From: Rhodobacter calidifons
GTDB taxonomy: Bacteria > Pseudomonadota > Alphaproteobacteria > Rhodobacterales > Rhodobacteraceae
Length of the DNA: 64,000 bases
Assembly: GCF_011174775.1 (NCBI RefSeq)
Contig: NZ_JAANHS010000006.1
Coordinates: 186,001-250,000 of the forward strand
Direction: 5' to 3'
Position 1 is the stretch's first letter, and each line of letters begins with the position of its first letter. The notes under the pieces were generated by a model, which was not told the origin of the DNA, did no database searches, and was given only the letters and a program-made list of their open reading frames with translations. Shown one piece after another: positions 42,510 to 51,971 of the stretch. The position numbers were made by a program, and so were the translations under genes.

Positions 42510-42834
42510 GCCGGCCCCGCACCGGGCACAGGGCGCAGATCCGTCCGGTCTGAGTCTTTCGAATCACAGGTTCTGGGAAAATCTGGGAGACCGCCTCCCG
42601 CCGCTGGTCCGGCGGGCTGCGCGGATGCATTCTGACCGGGAAATCGCGGAGATCCGGGCCGAGGCAGCCCGATCCGGCACTGCACGGCCGATCACGGGAC
42701 TGTCATCACCTGTGAGGTCGGCACAACATGTGGGGGCTGAACTGCCGAGATTGGCTAGAAATGGGGCAGGTCGCTGATTTTACAGCACAAGATGCTGCTA
42801 TCGCCGGGGCTGCAATACAAGATCGAGTGGCCAT
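42510..42834. other. Gene-free stretch upstream of the dcw cluster
   Basis: These 325 bases hold no convincing gene. The G+C content falls towards 42800. The only structure I can support is a pair of TGGGA repeats with 10-base period (42572-42591), described separately. Confidence 0.5.
42572..42591 (+). promoter_or_regulatory. Distal MraZ-type box pair
   Basis: TCTGGGAAAA and TCTGGGAGAC are direct repeats with an exact 10-base period, matching the TGGGN-N5 spacing known for MraZ operators. They lie about 570 bases before mraZ, in the orientation opposite to the proximal set. Confidence 0.45.
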
Positions 42835-42864
42835 TTCCCAACTTTTCCCTTGATTTCCCAATTC
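42835..42864 (-). promoter_or_regulatory. Proximal MraZ box cluster (three repeats)
   Basis: TTCCCAACTT, TTCCCTTGAT and TTCCCAATTC are three direct repeats of exactly 10 bases. On the minus strand they read TGGGA/AGGGA/TGGGA, the known MraZ recognition pattern. They overlap the candidate -35 box of the UpsM/dcw promoter, so MraZ binding would block it. Confidence 0.7.
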
Positions 42865-42880
42865 AGCCCAGTCATACATA
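42850..42880 (+). promoter_or_regulatory. Candidate promoter of UpsM and the dcw operon
   Basis: TTGATT (42850-42855) is followed after 19 bases by TACATA (42875-42880); CATACA two bases earlier would give 17-base spacing. A start near 42887 would make the terminated leader about 205-210 nt long, close to the UpsM length I recall from R. sphaeroides. Confidence 0.5.
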
Positions 42881-42885
42881 TCACA

Positions 42886-43096
42886 TCGGTGAGACGGGCA
42901 GTGAAAGTCAGGGGCGGACCAAAGACCCCGAACAAGGCGTAAGGCAGCTTCATACAGGCAGCCCCTTTCATCGGTGACAGAGATCCGGCGCGCGAGCGAG
43001 CAGCATCTCCCCCAGGTGGCGCGCGTAGCTGGACGCCCAGCGATGGGACAGCGGCGGATCGGGTAGTGGCAGCGACCCGATCCGCCTTTTTCTTTT
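42886..43096 (+). ncRNA. UpsM-like small RNA from the mraZ leader
   Basis: The mraZ leader is long and ends its first part at a strong intrinsic terminator. In R. sphaeroides the same place produces UpsM, an abundant sRNA made by partial termination in the 5' leader of the dcw operon and later cleaved by RNase E. Position, predicted length and terminator agree here. The 5' end is inferred from the promoter candidate, and sequence conservation was not tested. Confidence 0.65.
43053..43096 (+). terminator. Intrinsic terminator in the mraZ leader
   Basis: GGCGGATCGGGT (43053-43064) pairs perfectly with ACCCGATCCGCC (43075-43086) and is followed by TTTTTCTTTTC. It lies 43 bases before the mraZ start and must be read through for dcw expression. 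Confidence 0.9.
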
Positions 43097-43138
43097 CATC
43101 GCATGGGTTTGCAGGTTTTGGTGAGGTCGCGAGACGCG

Positions 43139-43654
43139 ATGGCAGAGCGGTTCCTCGGCGAGATCTACCTGAAGGTAGATGCCAAGGCTCGGGTGCTGAT
43201 CCCGGCCGACTTCCGCGCCATCCTGAAGGACGACGATCCTTCGTCCCCCGATCCTGCCCGCCCCCGGATGCACATGGTCTATGGCGGCCCGATGCGGGCC
43301 TTCGTGGAATGCTACAGCAAGCGCGCCTTCGAACAGCTTGCCGCCGACATCGAGTCGATGGACGAAGGCGACGAGCGCGACGATGCCGAGCTGAACCTTC
43401 TGACCCGGTCGGTCAAGGTCGAGGTCGAGCCGGACGGCCGCATCGTCCTGCCCCCGCGGGTGCGCGAGAAGCTGGGGCTTCTGGGCGACGAGACCGGGGA
43501 GAAGGCCGAGGTGGTCTTTGCCGGCAAGTCCGACCGGTTCCACATCTATCGCCGCGACATCTATGAGGCCCGGTTCGGCAACATCGCCCAGGTTGACAAG
43601 CCCGACGCGCCCGATCCGCGCAAGCTGGTCTCGATGTTCAAGCGCAGGGGCTAG
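43139..43654 (+). CDS. mraZ: Transcriptional regulator MraZ
   Basis: The 171-residue protein has two AbrB-like SpoVT modules: AERFLGEIYLKVDAKARVLI at the N-terminus and VKVEVEPDGRIVLPPRVREK near residue 90. MraZ represses its own dcw operon by binding TGGGN direct repeats as a ring-shaped oligomer. The ATG at 43139 starts the conserved MAERFLG sequence; the frame also opens at 43103, which I consider leader. It is three bases from rsmH and heads the division/cell-wall operon. Confidence 0.93.
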   Translation: MAERFLGEIYLKVDAKARVLIPADFRAILKDDDPSSPDPARPRMHMVYGGPMRAFVECYSKRAFEQLAADIESMDEGDERDDAELNLLTRSVKVEVEPDGRIVLPPRVREKLGLLGDETGEKAEVVFAGKSDRFHIYRRDIYEARFGNIAQVDKPDAPDPRKLVSMFKRRG

Positions 43655-43657
43655 GCC

Positions 43658-44659
43658 ATGTCGGGTCCGCTGCCAGGCCAGCCCGCCGATCCCCATGTCC
43701 CCGTGCTGATCGATGCGATCCTGCGGGAATGCGCGCCCGTGGCCGGCCTCTGGTTGGACGGGACGCTGGGGGCGGGGGGCTACACGCGGGCGCTGCTGGC
43801 TGCGGGGGCAGAGCGGGTGATCGGGCTGGACCGCGATCCGCTGGCCTTGCGGATGGCTGCGGACTGGGCGGCGCCTTATGGCGACCGGGTGCGGCTGGTG
43901 GCGGGCAGGTTCTCGGAGCTGGATGATCTGGCGGGCGAGGCGCTGGACGGGGTGGTGCTGGACCTCGGCGTCAGCTCGATGCAGCTGGATCAGGCGGAGC
44001 GGGGGTTTTCCTTCATGAAGGACGGCCCGCTGGACATGCGGATGAGCCAGTCGGGCGAGAGTGCGGCGGATCTGGTGAACACCGCCGACGAGGGCGTGCT
44101 GGCGGACATCCTGTATCACTACGGCGAGGAGCGCGCCGCGCGCCGGATCGCCCGTGCCATGGTGGCCGCGCGGGCGGTGGCGCCGATCACCACCACGGCG
44201 CGGCTGGCCGAGATCGTGGCGAAATGCCTGCCACGCCCGAAGCCGGGGCAGAGCCACCCGGCGACGCGCAGCTTTCAGGCGATCCGCATCGCGGTGAACG
44301 CGGAGTTCCAGGAACTGGCCGAGGGGCTGAACGCCGCCGAACGCGCGCTGAAACCCGGCGGCCTCCTGGCGGTGGTGACGTTCCACAGCCTGGAGGACCG
44401 GATCGTGAAGCGGTTCTTCCAGCTGGCGTCGGGCCATGAGGCCAATGCCAACCGCTATGCGCCCGCCCGCACCGACAGCGCCGCGCGCTTCGCGATGGTC
44501 ACGAAGAAGGCCGTGGCGCCGGATGCGGCCGAGGTGGCGCGCAACCCCCGCGCGCGGTCGGCCAAGCTGCGTGTCGGGCGGCGGACCGAGGCCCCGGCGC
44601 AGCGGCTCGGCCCGGCCGAGCTTGGCCTGCCCGACATGCAGAAGAAAGGACGCCGATAG
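43658..44659 (+). CDS. rsmH: 16S rRNA (cytosine1402-N4)-methyltransferase
   Basis: The 333-residue SAM-dependent enzyme methylates C1402 in the decoding centre of 16S rRNA. It has the motifs [14 protein letters not shown] near residue 32, [12 protein letters not shown] near 105, [14 protein letters not shown] near 122, and the C-terminal [14 protein letters not shown] near 245. It is three bases after mraZ and its stop overlaps the ftsL start by sharing a base, in the usual dcw order. Confidence 0.97.
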   Translation: MSGPLPGQPADPHVPVLIDAILRECAPVAGLWLDGTLGAGGYTRALLAAGAERVIGLDRDPLALRMAADWAAPYGDRVRLVAGRFSELDDLAGEALDGVVLDLGVSSMQLDQAERGFSFMKDGPLDMRMSQSGESAADLVNTADEGVLADILYHYGEERAARRIARAMVAARAVAPITTTARLAEIVAKCLPRPKPGQSHPATRSFQAIRIAVNAEFQELAEGLNAAERALKPGGLLAVVTFHSLEDRIVKRFFQLASGHEANANRYAPARTDSAARFAMVTKKAVAPDAAEVARNPRARSAKLRVGRRTEAPAQRLGPAELGLPDMQKKGRR

Positions 44660-45016
44660 ATGCGCCCGGTGCTTTATGTCCTGTCCTTCCTTGCGCTGAT
44701 CGCGCTGGGCTTCTGGGCCTACCGCGAGAATTACGCGACCCAGGCCGCGCTGAAGGAGGTCCAGGCGCTGCAACGCGAGATCGTCGGCCTGCGCGAGGCC
44801 CTGTCGGTGCAGCGGGCGGAATGGGCCTATCTCAACCGCCCCGACCGGCTGCGCCAGCTGGCGACCGCCAATTTCGACCGGCTGGGCCTTCTGCCGATGG
44901 AGCCCGGCCAGTTCGGCACCGCGGCCCAGATCGCCTATCCCCGCCCGAAGCTGCCCGAGATCAGCTTTTCCACCGACATCCAGGGCACGCTGGCCCTGCC
45001 GGACGAGGGGCTGTAA
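44660..45016 (+). CDS. ftsL: Cell division protein FtsL
   Basis: The 118-residue bitopic protein has a hydrophobic helix at residues 3-20 (VLYVLSFLALIALGFWAY), then a leucine/glutamine coiled coil (LKEVQALQREIVGLREALSV) and a conserved ERPDRLRQLA-like segment (YLNRPDRLRQLATANF). FtsL with FtsB and FtsQ activates septal peptidoglycan synthesis by FtsW/FtsI. Position between rsmH and ftsI is decisive for this poorly conserved protein. Confidence 0.9.
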   Translation: MRPVLYVLSFLALIALGFWAYRENYATQAALKEVQALQREIVGLREALSVQRAEWAYLNRPDRLRQLATANFDRLGLLPMEPGQFGTAAQIAYPRPKLPEISFSTDIQGTLALPDEGL

Positions 45017-45019
45017 CCC

Positions 45020-46810
45020 ATGCGCACACCGCTTCGCCCGCTGGCCCGCATCCTTCAGGCCCGTCAGGAGGGGTTGAACCCCGACAGTATCGAGAAGGAA
45101 AACCTGCGCATCCGGCACGAGGCGCTGCGCGAAAAGGCGCGCGCCCGGGCGCAGTTCCGCCTGGTGGTGCTGTGCGCAAGCTTCGTGATGGCCTTCGGGG
45201 CCATCGGCGCGCGCATGGGGCTGATGGCCGCGACCGAGCCGGTCGAGCCGCGATCGCGCGCGCCGGGGGCCGAGATCATCGCGCAGCGGGCCGACATCAC
45301 CGACCGCAACGGCCGGGTGCTGGCCACCAACATGACCACGCATGCGCTTTACGCCCATCCCAGGGTGATGGTCGATCCGAAGGGCTCGGCCGAGAAACTG
45401 GCGGCGATCTTCCCCGACCTTGACGCCAAGGCGCTGGAGCGGCGCTTTACCGACGGGCGCAGCTTTGTCTGGATCCGCAAGATCCTGAGCCCCGAACAGA
45501 TGCAGCGCGTCCACGAGATCGGCGATCCCGGCCTGCTGTTCGGGCCGCGGGAAAAGCGGCTTTATCCCAACGGCTCGCTGGCCGCGCATATCCTGGGCGG
45601 CACCTCCTTCGGGGCCGAGGGCGTGCATTCGGCCGAGGTGGTGGGGGTGGCGGGGATCGAGAAGGCGCTGGATGCGCGCCTGCGCGACCCCGCGCAGGGC
45701 ACGAAGCCCGTGGCGCTGTCGATCGACCTGTCGCTTCAGGCCACGGTCGAAGAGGTGCTGGCGGCCGGCATGTCGATGCTGAACGCCAAGGGCGCGGCGG
45801 CGATCCTGATGGATGTGCGCACCGGCGAGGTTCTGGCGCTGGCCTCGCTGCCGACCTTCGATCCGAACAACCGCCCCAACCCGCTGGTGGACAAGGACGC
45901 CGAACCCGGCGACAGCCCGCTGTTCAACCGCGCGGTGCAGGGGGTCTACGAGCTGGGCTCGACCTTCAAGATCTTCGCCGCGGCCCAGGCGCTGGAGCTG
46001 GGCCTGGTGAAACCCGACACGATGGTCGATGCCAACGCGCCCATGATCTGGGGCAAGCACAAGATCAAGGAGTTCGAGAACAAGAACTACGGCCCGCTGC
46101 TTTCGGTGTCGGACGTGATCGCGAAATCCTCGAACGTCGGCACGGCGCATATCGCGCTGATGATCGGGCCCTTGCGCCAGCAGGCCTTCCTGAAGTCGCT
46201 GGGCTTTTTCGAGCCGACGCCGCTGGAACTGATCGAGGCCCCCGGCGCCAAGCCGCTGATCCCGAAGAAATGGCCCGAGATCGTCACCATCACCACCTCT
46301 TACGGCCACGGCCTGTCGGCAAGTCCGATGCACCTTGCCGCCGCCTATGCCGCGATCGCCAATGGCGGGGTGATGATCAAGCCCACGCTGCTGAAGCGCG
46401 AGGGGCCGACGACCGGCGTCCGGGTGATGAGCGAAAAGGCCGCGCGGGAATCGGTCGCCATGCTGCGCCGGGTGGTGACGGAGGGCACGGCCTCTTTGGG
46501 CGAGGTGCCGGGCTACGAGGTCGCGGGCAAGACCGGGACGGCGGACAAGCCGAAGAAGTCCGGCGGATACTACAAGGACAAGGTGATCAACACCTTCGCC
46601 TCGGTCTTTCCGGCCTCGAACCCGCAGTATGTGCTGATCGTGACTCTGGACGAGCCGATGGATACCGCCCTGAGCGAGACGCGGCGCACCGCCGGCTGGA
46701 CCGCCGTGCCGGTCGCGGCCGAGATCATCCGGCGCGTTGCGCCGCTGATGGGACTGCGGCCGAAGCTTGAACCCGTCGCGCCGGATGCGGTAACTGCCGC
46801 GAGCAACTGA
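45020..46810 (+). CDS. ftsI: Septal peptidoglycan transpeptidase FtsI (PBP3)
   Basis: The 596-residue class B penicillin-binding protein cross-links septal peptidoglycan. It has one N-terminal membrane helix (about residues 50-72), a pedestal beginning RADITDRNGRVLATNM, and a transpeptidase domain with the active Ser314 in GSTFKIF, SSN near residue 371 (AKSSNVGTAH) and K504TGT (AGKTGTADK). The order after ftsL is the normal dcw order. Confidence 0.97.
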   Translation: MRTPLRPLARILQARQEGLNPDSIEKENLRIRHEALREKARARAQFRLVVLCASFVMAFGAIGARMGLMAATEPVEPRSRAPGAEIIAQRADITDRNGRVLATNMTTHALYAHPRVMVDPKGSAEKLAAIFPDLDAKALERRFTDGRSFVWIRKILSPEQMQRVHEIGDPGLLFGPREKRLYPNGSLAAHILGGTSFGAEGVHSAEVVGVAGIEKALDARLRDPAQGTKPVALSIDLSLQATVEEVLAAGMSMLNAKGAAAILMDVRTGEVLALASLPTFDPNNRPNPLVDKDAEPGDSPLFNRAVQGVYELGSTFKIFAAAQALELGLVKPDTMVDANAPMIWGKHKIKEFENKNYGPLLSVSDVIAKSSNVGTAHIALMIGPLRQQAFLKSLGFFEPTPLELIEAPGAKPLIPKKWPEIVTITTSYGHGLSASPMHLAAAYAAIANGGVMIKPTLLKREGPTTGVRVMSEKAARESVAMLRRVVTEGTASLGEVPGYEVAGKTGTADKPKKSGGYYKDKVINTFASVFPASNPQYVLIVTLDEPMDTALSETRRTAGWTAVPVAAEIIRRVAPLMGLRPKLEPVAPDAVTAASN

Positions 46811-46822
46811 CAGGAGCGGGAC

Positions 46823-48304
46823 ATGACGGCGCGCGCGACACGGCTATCGGACCTGGGACTGACGGCCCGGGCCGGGCGCGATCCGGCGCTGTCGGGGGTG
46901 ACGGCGGACAGCCGGCAGGTGCGGCCGGGGATGCTGTTTGCCGCGCTGCCGGGCACGGCCACGCATGGGGCGAGATTCATCCCGCAGGTGCTGGAACAGG
47001 GCGCGGCGGCGGTTCTGACCGACGCCGATGGGGCCCGGATGGCGGGTGATGTGCTGGCCGATTCGGACGTGGCGCTGGTGGTGGCCGAGGATCCGCGCGC
47101 GGCTCTGGCCTGCGCGGCGGCCCTGTGGTTCGGCGCTCAGCCCGAGGTCATGGTGGCGGTGACGGGGACGAACGGCAAGACCTCGGTCGCGACCTTCACC
47201 CGCCAGATCTGGGCGGCGCTGGGCCGCGAGGCGATCAACATCGGCACCACCGGGATCGAGGGCGCCTGGACCGCGCCTTCGGGGCACACGACGCCGGATC
47301 CCGTCACCTTGCAGAAGCTTCTTGCAGCGGCGGCGCAGGGCGGCGTGACCCATGCGGCGATGGAGGCCTCGTCCCACGGCATCGACCAGCGGCGGCTGGA
47401 CGGGGTGCGGCTGAAGGCGGCCGGCTTCACCAACCTGACGCAGGATCACCTGGATTATCACGGCACGATGGAGGCCTATTTCGCCGCCAAGGCGCAGCTG
47501 TTCACCCGGCTTCTGCCCGAGGATGGCGTGGCGGTCATCAACCTGGACGGCGCGCGCGGATCGGACATGGCGGAACTGGCGCTGAACCGGGGGCTCAGGG
47601 TGCTGACCGTGGGCAAGGGTCAGGGGGCGGATCTGCGGATCGCCGCGACGCGCCCGGATGCCACCGGGCAGGAGGTGCGCTATCTGTGGCAGGGCCGCGC
47701 CTTCCAGACCCGTCTGGCGCTGATCGGCGCCTTCCAGGCCGAGAATGTGGCCGTGGCCGCAGGCCTTGCGATCGCGGCCGGCGAGGCGCCCGAGGCGGTG
47801 CTGGCGGTTCTGCCGCGTCTGACGGGGGTCAGGGGCCGGATGCAGCTGGCCGCCACACGGCGGAACGGGGCGGCGGTCTATGTCGATTACGCCCACACCC
47901 CCGATGCGCTGGAAACCGCGCTGAAGGCACTGCGCCCGCATGTGATGGGGCGGATCATCGTCGTCTTCGGCGCGGGCGGCGACCGCGACCGGACCAAGCG
48001 GCCCTTGATGGGTGCGGCGGCGAAGGCCCATGCCGATGTGCTGTACGTCACCGACGACAACCCCCGCACCGAGGATCCCGCCGCGATCCGCGCCGCGATC
48101 CTTGCCGCCTGCCCCGAGGCGAACGAGGTCGGCGACCGGGCCGAGGCGATCCTGCGGGCGGTGGATTCGGCGCAGCCGGGCGATGCGGTCCTGATCGCGG
48201 GCAAGGGCCATGAAAGCGGGCAGGTGATCGGGACCGATGTCTATCCCTTCGACGATGTGGAACAGGCCAGCGTTGCGGTGGCGGCTCTGGACGGGGTGAT
48301 CTGA
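46823..48304 (+). CDS. murE: UDP-MurNAc-tripeptide (meso-diaminopimelate) ligase
   Basis: The 493-residue Mur ligase adds the third stem-peptide residue. The ATP loop is TGTNGKTSVATF near residue 113, and the DNPR motif near residue 411 (DDNPRTEDP) marks specificity for meso-diaminopimelate. Other landmarks are MEASSHGIDQRRLDGV and VDYAHTPDALE. Its stop overlaps the murF start (TGATG), so translation is coupled. Confidence 0.97.
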   Translation: MTARATRLSDLGLTARAGRDPALSGVTADSRQVRPGMLFAALPGTATHGARFIPQVLEQGAAAVLTDADGARMAGDVLADSDVALVVAEDPRAALACAAALWFGAQPEVMVAVTGTNGKTSVATFTRQIWAALGREAINIGTTGIEGAWTAPSGHTTPDPVTLQKLLAAAAQGGVTHAAMEASSHGIDQRRLDGVRLKAAGFTNLTQDHLDYHGTMEAYFAAKAQLFTRLLPEDGVAVINLDGARGSDMAELALNRGLRVLTVGKGQGADLRIAATRPDATGQEVRYLWQGRAFQTRLALIGAFQAENVAVAAGLAIAAGEAPEAVLAVLPRLTGVRGRMQLAATRRNGAAVYVDYAHTPDALETALKALRPHVMGRIIVVFGAGGDRDRTKRPLMGAAAKAHADVLYVTDDNPRTEDPAAIRAAILAACPEANEVGDRAEAILRAVDSAQPGDAVLIAGKGHESGQVIGTDVYPFDDVEQASVAVAALDGVI

Positions 48305-49740
48305 TGCTGTGGACGTCAGCGGATGCCGCACAGGCGACGGGCGGGCGGGTGACGAGGCCGTGGGAGGCCTCGGGCGTTTCCATCGACACGCGGACCCTGC
48401 AACCGGGCGACCTGTTCGTGGCGCTGAAGGACGTGCGCGACGGGCATGATTTCGTGGCGCAGGCGCTGGAGAAGGGGGCCTCGGCGGCTCTGGTCAGCCG
48501 GGTGCCCGAGGCCGTGGCCCCGGATGCGCCGCTTCTGGTCGTGCCCGATGTGCTGAAGGCGCTTGCGGCGCTGGGTGCCGCGGCCCGGGCGCGGACCGGG
48601 GCGAAGGTGGTGGGGATCACCGGCTCGGTCGGCAAGACCTCGACCAAGGAGATGCTGCGGCAGGTCCTGTCCGGGCAGGGGCGCACCCATGCCGCCGAGG
48701 CGAGCTACAACAACCACTGGGGCGTGCCGCTGACCCTGGCGCGGATGCCGGCGGACACGGAATTCGCGGTGATCGAGATCGGGATGAACCATCCCGGCGA
48801 GATCGCGCCTCTGGCCCGACTGGCCCGGCTGGACGTGGCCATGGTGACGACCGTCGCCCCGGCGCATCTGGAAGCCTTCGACAGCATCGAGGGCATCGCG
48901 CATGAGAAGGCCTCGATCTTCGACGGGCTGCGGCCGGGCGGCGTCGCGCTGTACAACACCGACATCGCCACGGCGGCGATCCTGCGCGACAGGGCGCAGG
49001 CGGTCGGGGCGCGGGCGGTGAGCTTCGGCGAAAGCGCGGGGGCGGACTGGCGGCTGATCGAGGCGCGGCTTTGCGACGAGGCGACGGTCTGCCGCGCCAG
49101 CCGGAACGGAGCGCCGCTGCTGTTCAAGGTGTCCTCGCCGGGTCGGCATTTCGCGCTGAACGCGCTGGCGGCGCTGGCCGCGGCCGAGGCGCTGGGGGCC
49201 GACCCTATGATCGCGGCCCATGATCTGGGCCGCTGGGCGCCGCCCTCGGGCCGCGGCCAGCGTGAGAGGATCGTGCTGGATGTGGTCGAGGAGACCTACT
49301 TCGACCTGATCGACGATGCCTTCAACGCCAATCCGGCCTCGATGGCGGCGGCGCTGGACGTGCTGATCGCGGCCAGGCCCGTGGACGGGATCGGCCGTGT
49401 CGGCGGCGGCCGCCGGATCGCCGTGCTGGGCGACATGCTGGAACTTGGCCCGACCGAGGCCGAACTGCATGCCGCCATCGCCCGGCACCCGGGACTGGCG
49501 GCGATCAGCGTCATCCATTGCGTCGGCCCCCGGATGCGGGCGCTTTACGACGCCCTGCCGCGCGGACAGCGCGGGGAATGGACCGAGACCGCGGCCGAAC
49601 TGGCGGCCCGCGCCCGCAGCCTGATCGACGCAGGCGACATCCTTCTGGTCAAGGGCTCGAAAGGATCGAAAGTCAGTCTGGTCGTTGACGCCCTGCGAAA
49701 AATGGGGCAGGCGGCAAGCCCGAAGGAAGGGACCCTCTGA
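48304..49740 (+). CDS. murF: UDP-MurNAc-tripeptide-D-alanyl-D-alanine ligase
   Basis: The 478-residue Mur ligase adds D-Ala-D-Ala to complete the pentapeptide. The ATP loop is TGSVGKTSTKEML near residue 105; EIGMNHPGEIAPLARLA near 158 and DDAFNANPASMAAALDVL near 338 are diagnostic for MurF. It overlaps murE and touches mraY (the mraY ATG immediately follows the stop), continuing the operon. Confidence 0.97.
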   Translation: MLWTSADAAQATGGRVTRPWEASGVSIDTRTLQPGDLFVALKDVRDGHDFVAQALEKGASAALVSRVPEAVAPDAPLLVVPDVLKALAALGAAARARTGAKVVGITGSVGKTSTKEMLRQVLSGQGRTHAAEASYNNHWGVPLTLARMPADTEFAVIEIGMNHPGEIAPLARLARLDVAMVTTVAPAHLEAFDSIEGIAHEKASIFDGLRPGGVALYNTDIATAAILRDRAQAVGARAVSFGESAGADWRLIEARLCDEATVCRASRNGAPLLFKVSSPGRHFALNALAALAAAEALGADPMIAAHDLGRWAPPSGRGQRERIVLDVVEETYFDLIDDAFNANPASMAAALDVLIAARPVDGIGRVGGGRRIAVLGDMLELGPTEAELHAAIARHPGLAAISVIHCVGPRMRALYDALPRGQRGEWTETAAELAARARSLIDAGDILLVKGSKGSKVSLVVDALRKMGQAASPKEGTL

Positions 49741-50823
49741 ATGTTCTACTGGCTTGCCGAGTTTTCCGATGGGGGCGGGGTGTTCAACCTGTTCCGCTAT
49801 ATCACCGTGCGCGCCGGCGGCGCCTTTGTCACGGCGCTCTTGTTCGGGTTCCTGTTCGGGCGCCCGCTGATCGACCTGTTGCGGCGCAAGCAGGGCAAGG
49901 GCCAGCCGATCCGCGACGACGGGCCGCAGAGCCATTTCTCCAAGGCGGGCACGCCCACGATGGGGGGCCTGCTGATCCTGTCGGCGCTGATGGTCTCGAC
50001 CGTGCTCTGGGCCAGGCTGGACAATCCCTTCGTCTGGATCGTGATCCTGGTGACGCTGGGCTTTGGCCTGATCGGCTTTGCCGACGACTATGCCAAGGTG
50101 ACCAAGCAGAACGCCAGGGGCGTGTCGGGCCGGGTGCGGATGGGTCTTGGCCTGCTGATCGCGGCGCTGGCGGCCTATGCGGCGGCGATGTTCCACCCCG
50201 CAGAGCTGACCGACCAGCTGGCCTTTCCCTTCTTCAAGAACGCGCTCGTGGACCTGGGGCTCTTCTTCGTGCCCTTCGGCATGATCGTGATCGTCGGCGC
50301 GGCGAATGCGGTCAACCTGACCGACGGGCTGGACGGGCTGGCGATCATGCCGGTGATGATCGCGGCCGGAACGCTGGGCATCATCGCCTATGCGGTCGGG
50401 CGGGTGGACTTCACCCAGTATCTGGACGTGCACTATGTGCCCGGCACCTCGGAGCTGCTGATCTTCACCGCCGCGCTGTGCGGCGGGGGCCTGGGCTTCC
50501 TGTGGTACAACGCCCCGCCGGCGGCGGTGTTCATGGGCGACACCGGGTCGCTGGCCCTGGGCGGCGCGCTGGGGGCGATCGCGGTCTGCACCAAGCACGA
50601 GATCGTGCTGGCCATCGTCGGCGGCCTGTTCGTGGTCGAGGCGCTGTCGGTCATCATCCAGGTGCTGTATTACAAGCGCACGAAGAAGCGCATCTTCCTG
50701 ATGGCGCCGATCCACCACCATTTCGAGAAGAAGGGCTGGGCCGAGCCGCAGATCGTGATCCGGTTCTGGATCATCAGCCTGATCCTGGCGCTGATCGGCC
50801 TGGCGACGCTGAAGGTGCGGTAG
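49741..50823 (+). CDS. mraY: Phospho-MurNAc-pentapeptide translocase
   Basis: The 360-residue membrane enzyme transfers phospho-MurNAc-pentapeptide to undecaprenyl phosphate, making lipid I. It has ten hydrophobic helices and the family signatures [23 protein letters not shown] (catalytic Asp pair), [13 protein letters not shown] and the His-rich loop [13 protein letters not shown]. Length is standard. In this window it is followed not by murD but by two non-cell-wall genes. Confidence 0.97.
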   Translation: MFYWLAEFSDGGGVFNLFRYITVRAGGAFVTALLFGFLFGRPLIDLLRRKQGKGQPIRDDGPQSHFSKAGTPTMGGLLILSALMVSTVLWARLDNPFVWIVILVTLGFGLIGFADDYAKVTKQNARGVSGRVRMGLGLLIAALAAYAAAMFHPAELTDQLAFPFFKNALVDLGLFFVPFGMIVIVGAANAVNLTDGLDGLAIMPVMIAAGTLGIIAYAVGRVDFTQYLDVHYVPGTSELLIFTAALCGGGLGFLWYNAPPAAVFMGDTGSLALGGALGAIAVCTKHEIVLAIVGGLFVVEALSVIIQVLYYKRTKKRIFLMAPIHHHFEKKGWAEPQIVIRFWIISLILALIGLATLKVR

Positions 50824-50906
50824 GGGCTTTCGCCGGCGGCTTTCGGGGGCGATTTCCGGCGCGTTTCGTGCTATGGTCGCGGCATTGAAACCCGAAGGAT
50901 TTCGCC

Positions 50907-51971
50907 ATGAAACTTCGTGCGCTGGATATTGCCACCTTCAACCTTCTGAACCTGAACGAATCCGGCCTGCCACTGTACCGCGATGACGACGGCTGGTCGC
51001 AGGCGGCCTATGACCTGAAGATCGACTGGACGGCCCGTGTCATGACCCGGCTGAAGCCGCATGTGATGGGGTTTCAGGAGCTGTGGCACCGCGCCTCGCT
51101 GGAGCGGGCGGTGGCGGCGGCGGGGCTGGCGGCGGAATACGACCTGCTGATCCCGCCGGATGCCGATGGCACCCGCATCCTCTGCGCGGCGATGGTGGCG
51201 AAGGGGCTTCTGGTGGGCAGGCCCGAGTGGATCAGCGACTTCCCCGAGGCCTTCGTGCTGGAAAGCCGGGGCGACGATCCGCAGACCGCCGCGATCAGCG
51301 TGAAGCTGCGCGGCTTTTCCCGGCCCGTTCTGCATTTCACCATCCGCCCGCGCGACGACCAGCCGCTGGTCCATGTCTTCGTCTGTCATTTCAAGTCCAA
51401 GGACCCGACCAGGGTCTTCCGCGAACGCTGGTTCAACGCCGACCGCGAGGGCTACAAGCCGCACCAGACCAACCTGGGTTCCGCGCTGTCCACCATCCGG
51501 CGCACGGCCGAGGCCTCGGCGCTGCGCTTCCTGCTGACCGGGCTGATGCGCGGCACCGATGCGCCGGTGATCGTGCTGGGCGACATCAACGACGGCCAGA
51601 TGTCGAACACCGCGAACATCCTGACCGAGCAGCCGCGCTATCTGGTCGGCGACAGCATCGGCGGTGGCGACCTGGCGCTTTACACGGCCCAGACCTTGCA
51701 GGAATACCGCAACACGCGGGACGTCTATTACACCCATATCCATCAGGACATGATGGAAAGCCTGGACCACATCCTGGTCAGCCAGGAGTTCTACGACAAC
51801 AGCCGCAAGCGGATCTGGCTGTTCGCTGGCATGGTGGTGATGAACGACCACCTGAACTGGGACGACCACAAGGACAGCGGCACCAACGACCACGGCATCG
51901 TCTCGGCCCGCTTCCGCTATCGCCCGATGAAGGCCGAGGCGCGGGCCCTGATGGCCGGCCCGGCGGGCTGA
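50907..51971 (+). CDS. Endonuclease/exonuclease/phosphatase-family protein inside the dcw cluster
   Basis: The 354-residue protein has a DNase-I-like fold: LDIATFNLLNLNESGLPLYR near the start, MGFQELWHRASLERAV near residue 55, FVCHFKSKDP near 155, VLGDINDGQMS near 222 and TNDHGIVSARF near 330. It has AAGGA before its ATG. No signal peptide is visible. It lies between mraY and the TPR gene on the same strand, 83 bases after mraY. Substrate unknown; position suggests coexpression with cell-wall genes but not a cell-wall role. Confidence 0.85.
   Translation: MKLRALDIATFNLLNLNESGLPLYRDDDGWSQAAYDLKIDWTARVMTRLKPHVMGFQELWHRASLERAVAAAGLAAEYDLLIPPDADGTRILCAAMVAKGLLVGRPEWISDFPEAFVLESRGDDPQTAAISVKLRGFSRPVLHFTIRPRDDQPLVHVFVCHFKSKDPTRVFRERWFNADREGYKPHQTNLGSALSTIRRTAEASALRFLLTGLMRGTDAPVIVLGDINDGQMSNTANILTEQPRYLVGDSIGGGDLALYTAQTLQEYRNTRDVYYTHIHQDMMESLDHILVSQEFYDNSRKRIWLFAGMVVMNDHLNWDDHKDSGTNDHGIVSARFRYRPMKAEARALMAGPAG

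Noticed and set aside
42792-42977. 61-codon ORF before mraZ
   Set aside because: No ribosome-binding site or coding character, and it overlaps the MraZ boxes, the promoter and the start of the UpsM-like RNA.
42968-46333. A 1121-codon open frame on the minus strand across mraZ, rsmH, ftsL and ftsI
   Set aside because: It is antisense to four well-identified genes, its product is His/Arg/Gln-rich nonsense, and long antisense frames are expected where third positions are mostly G or C.
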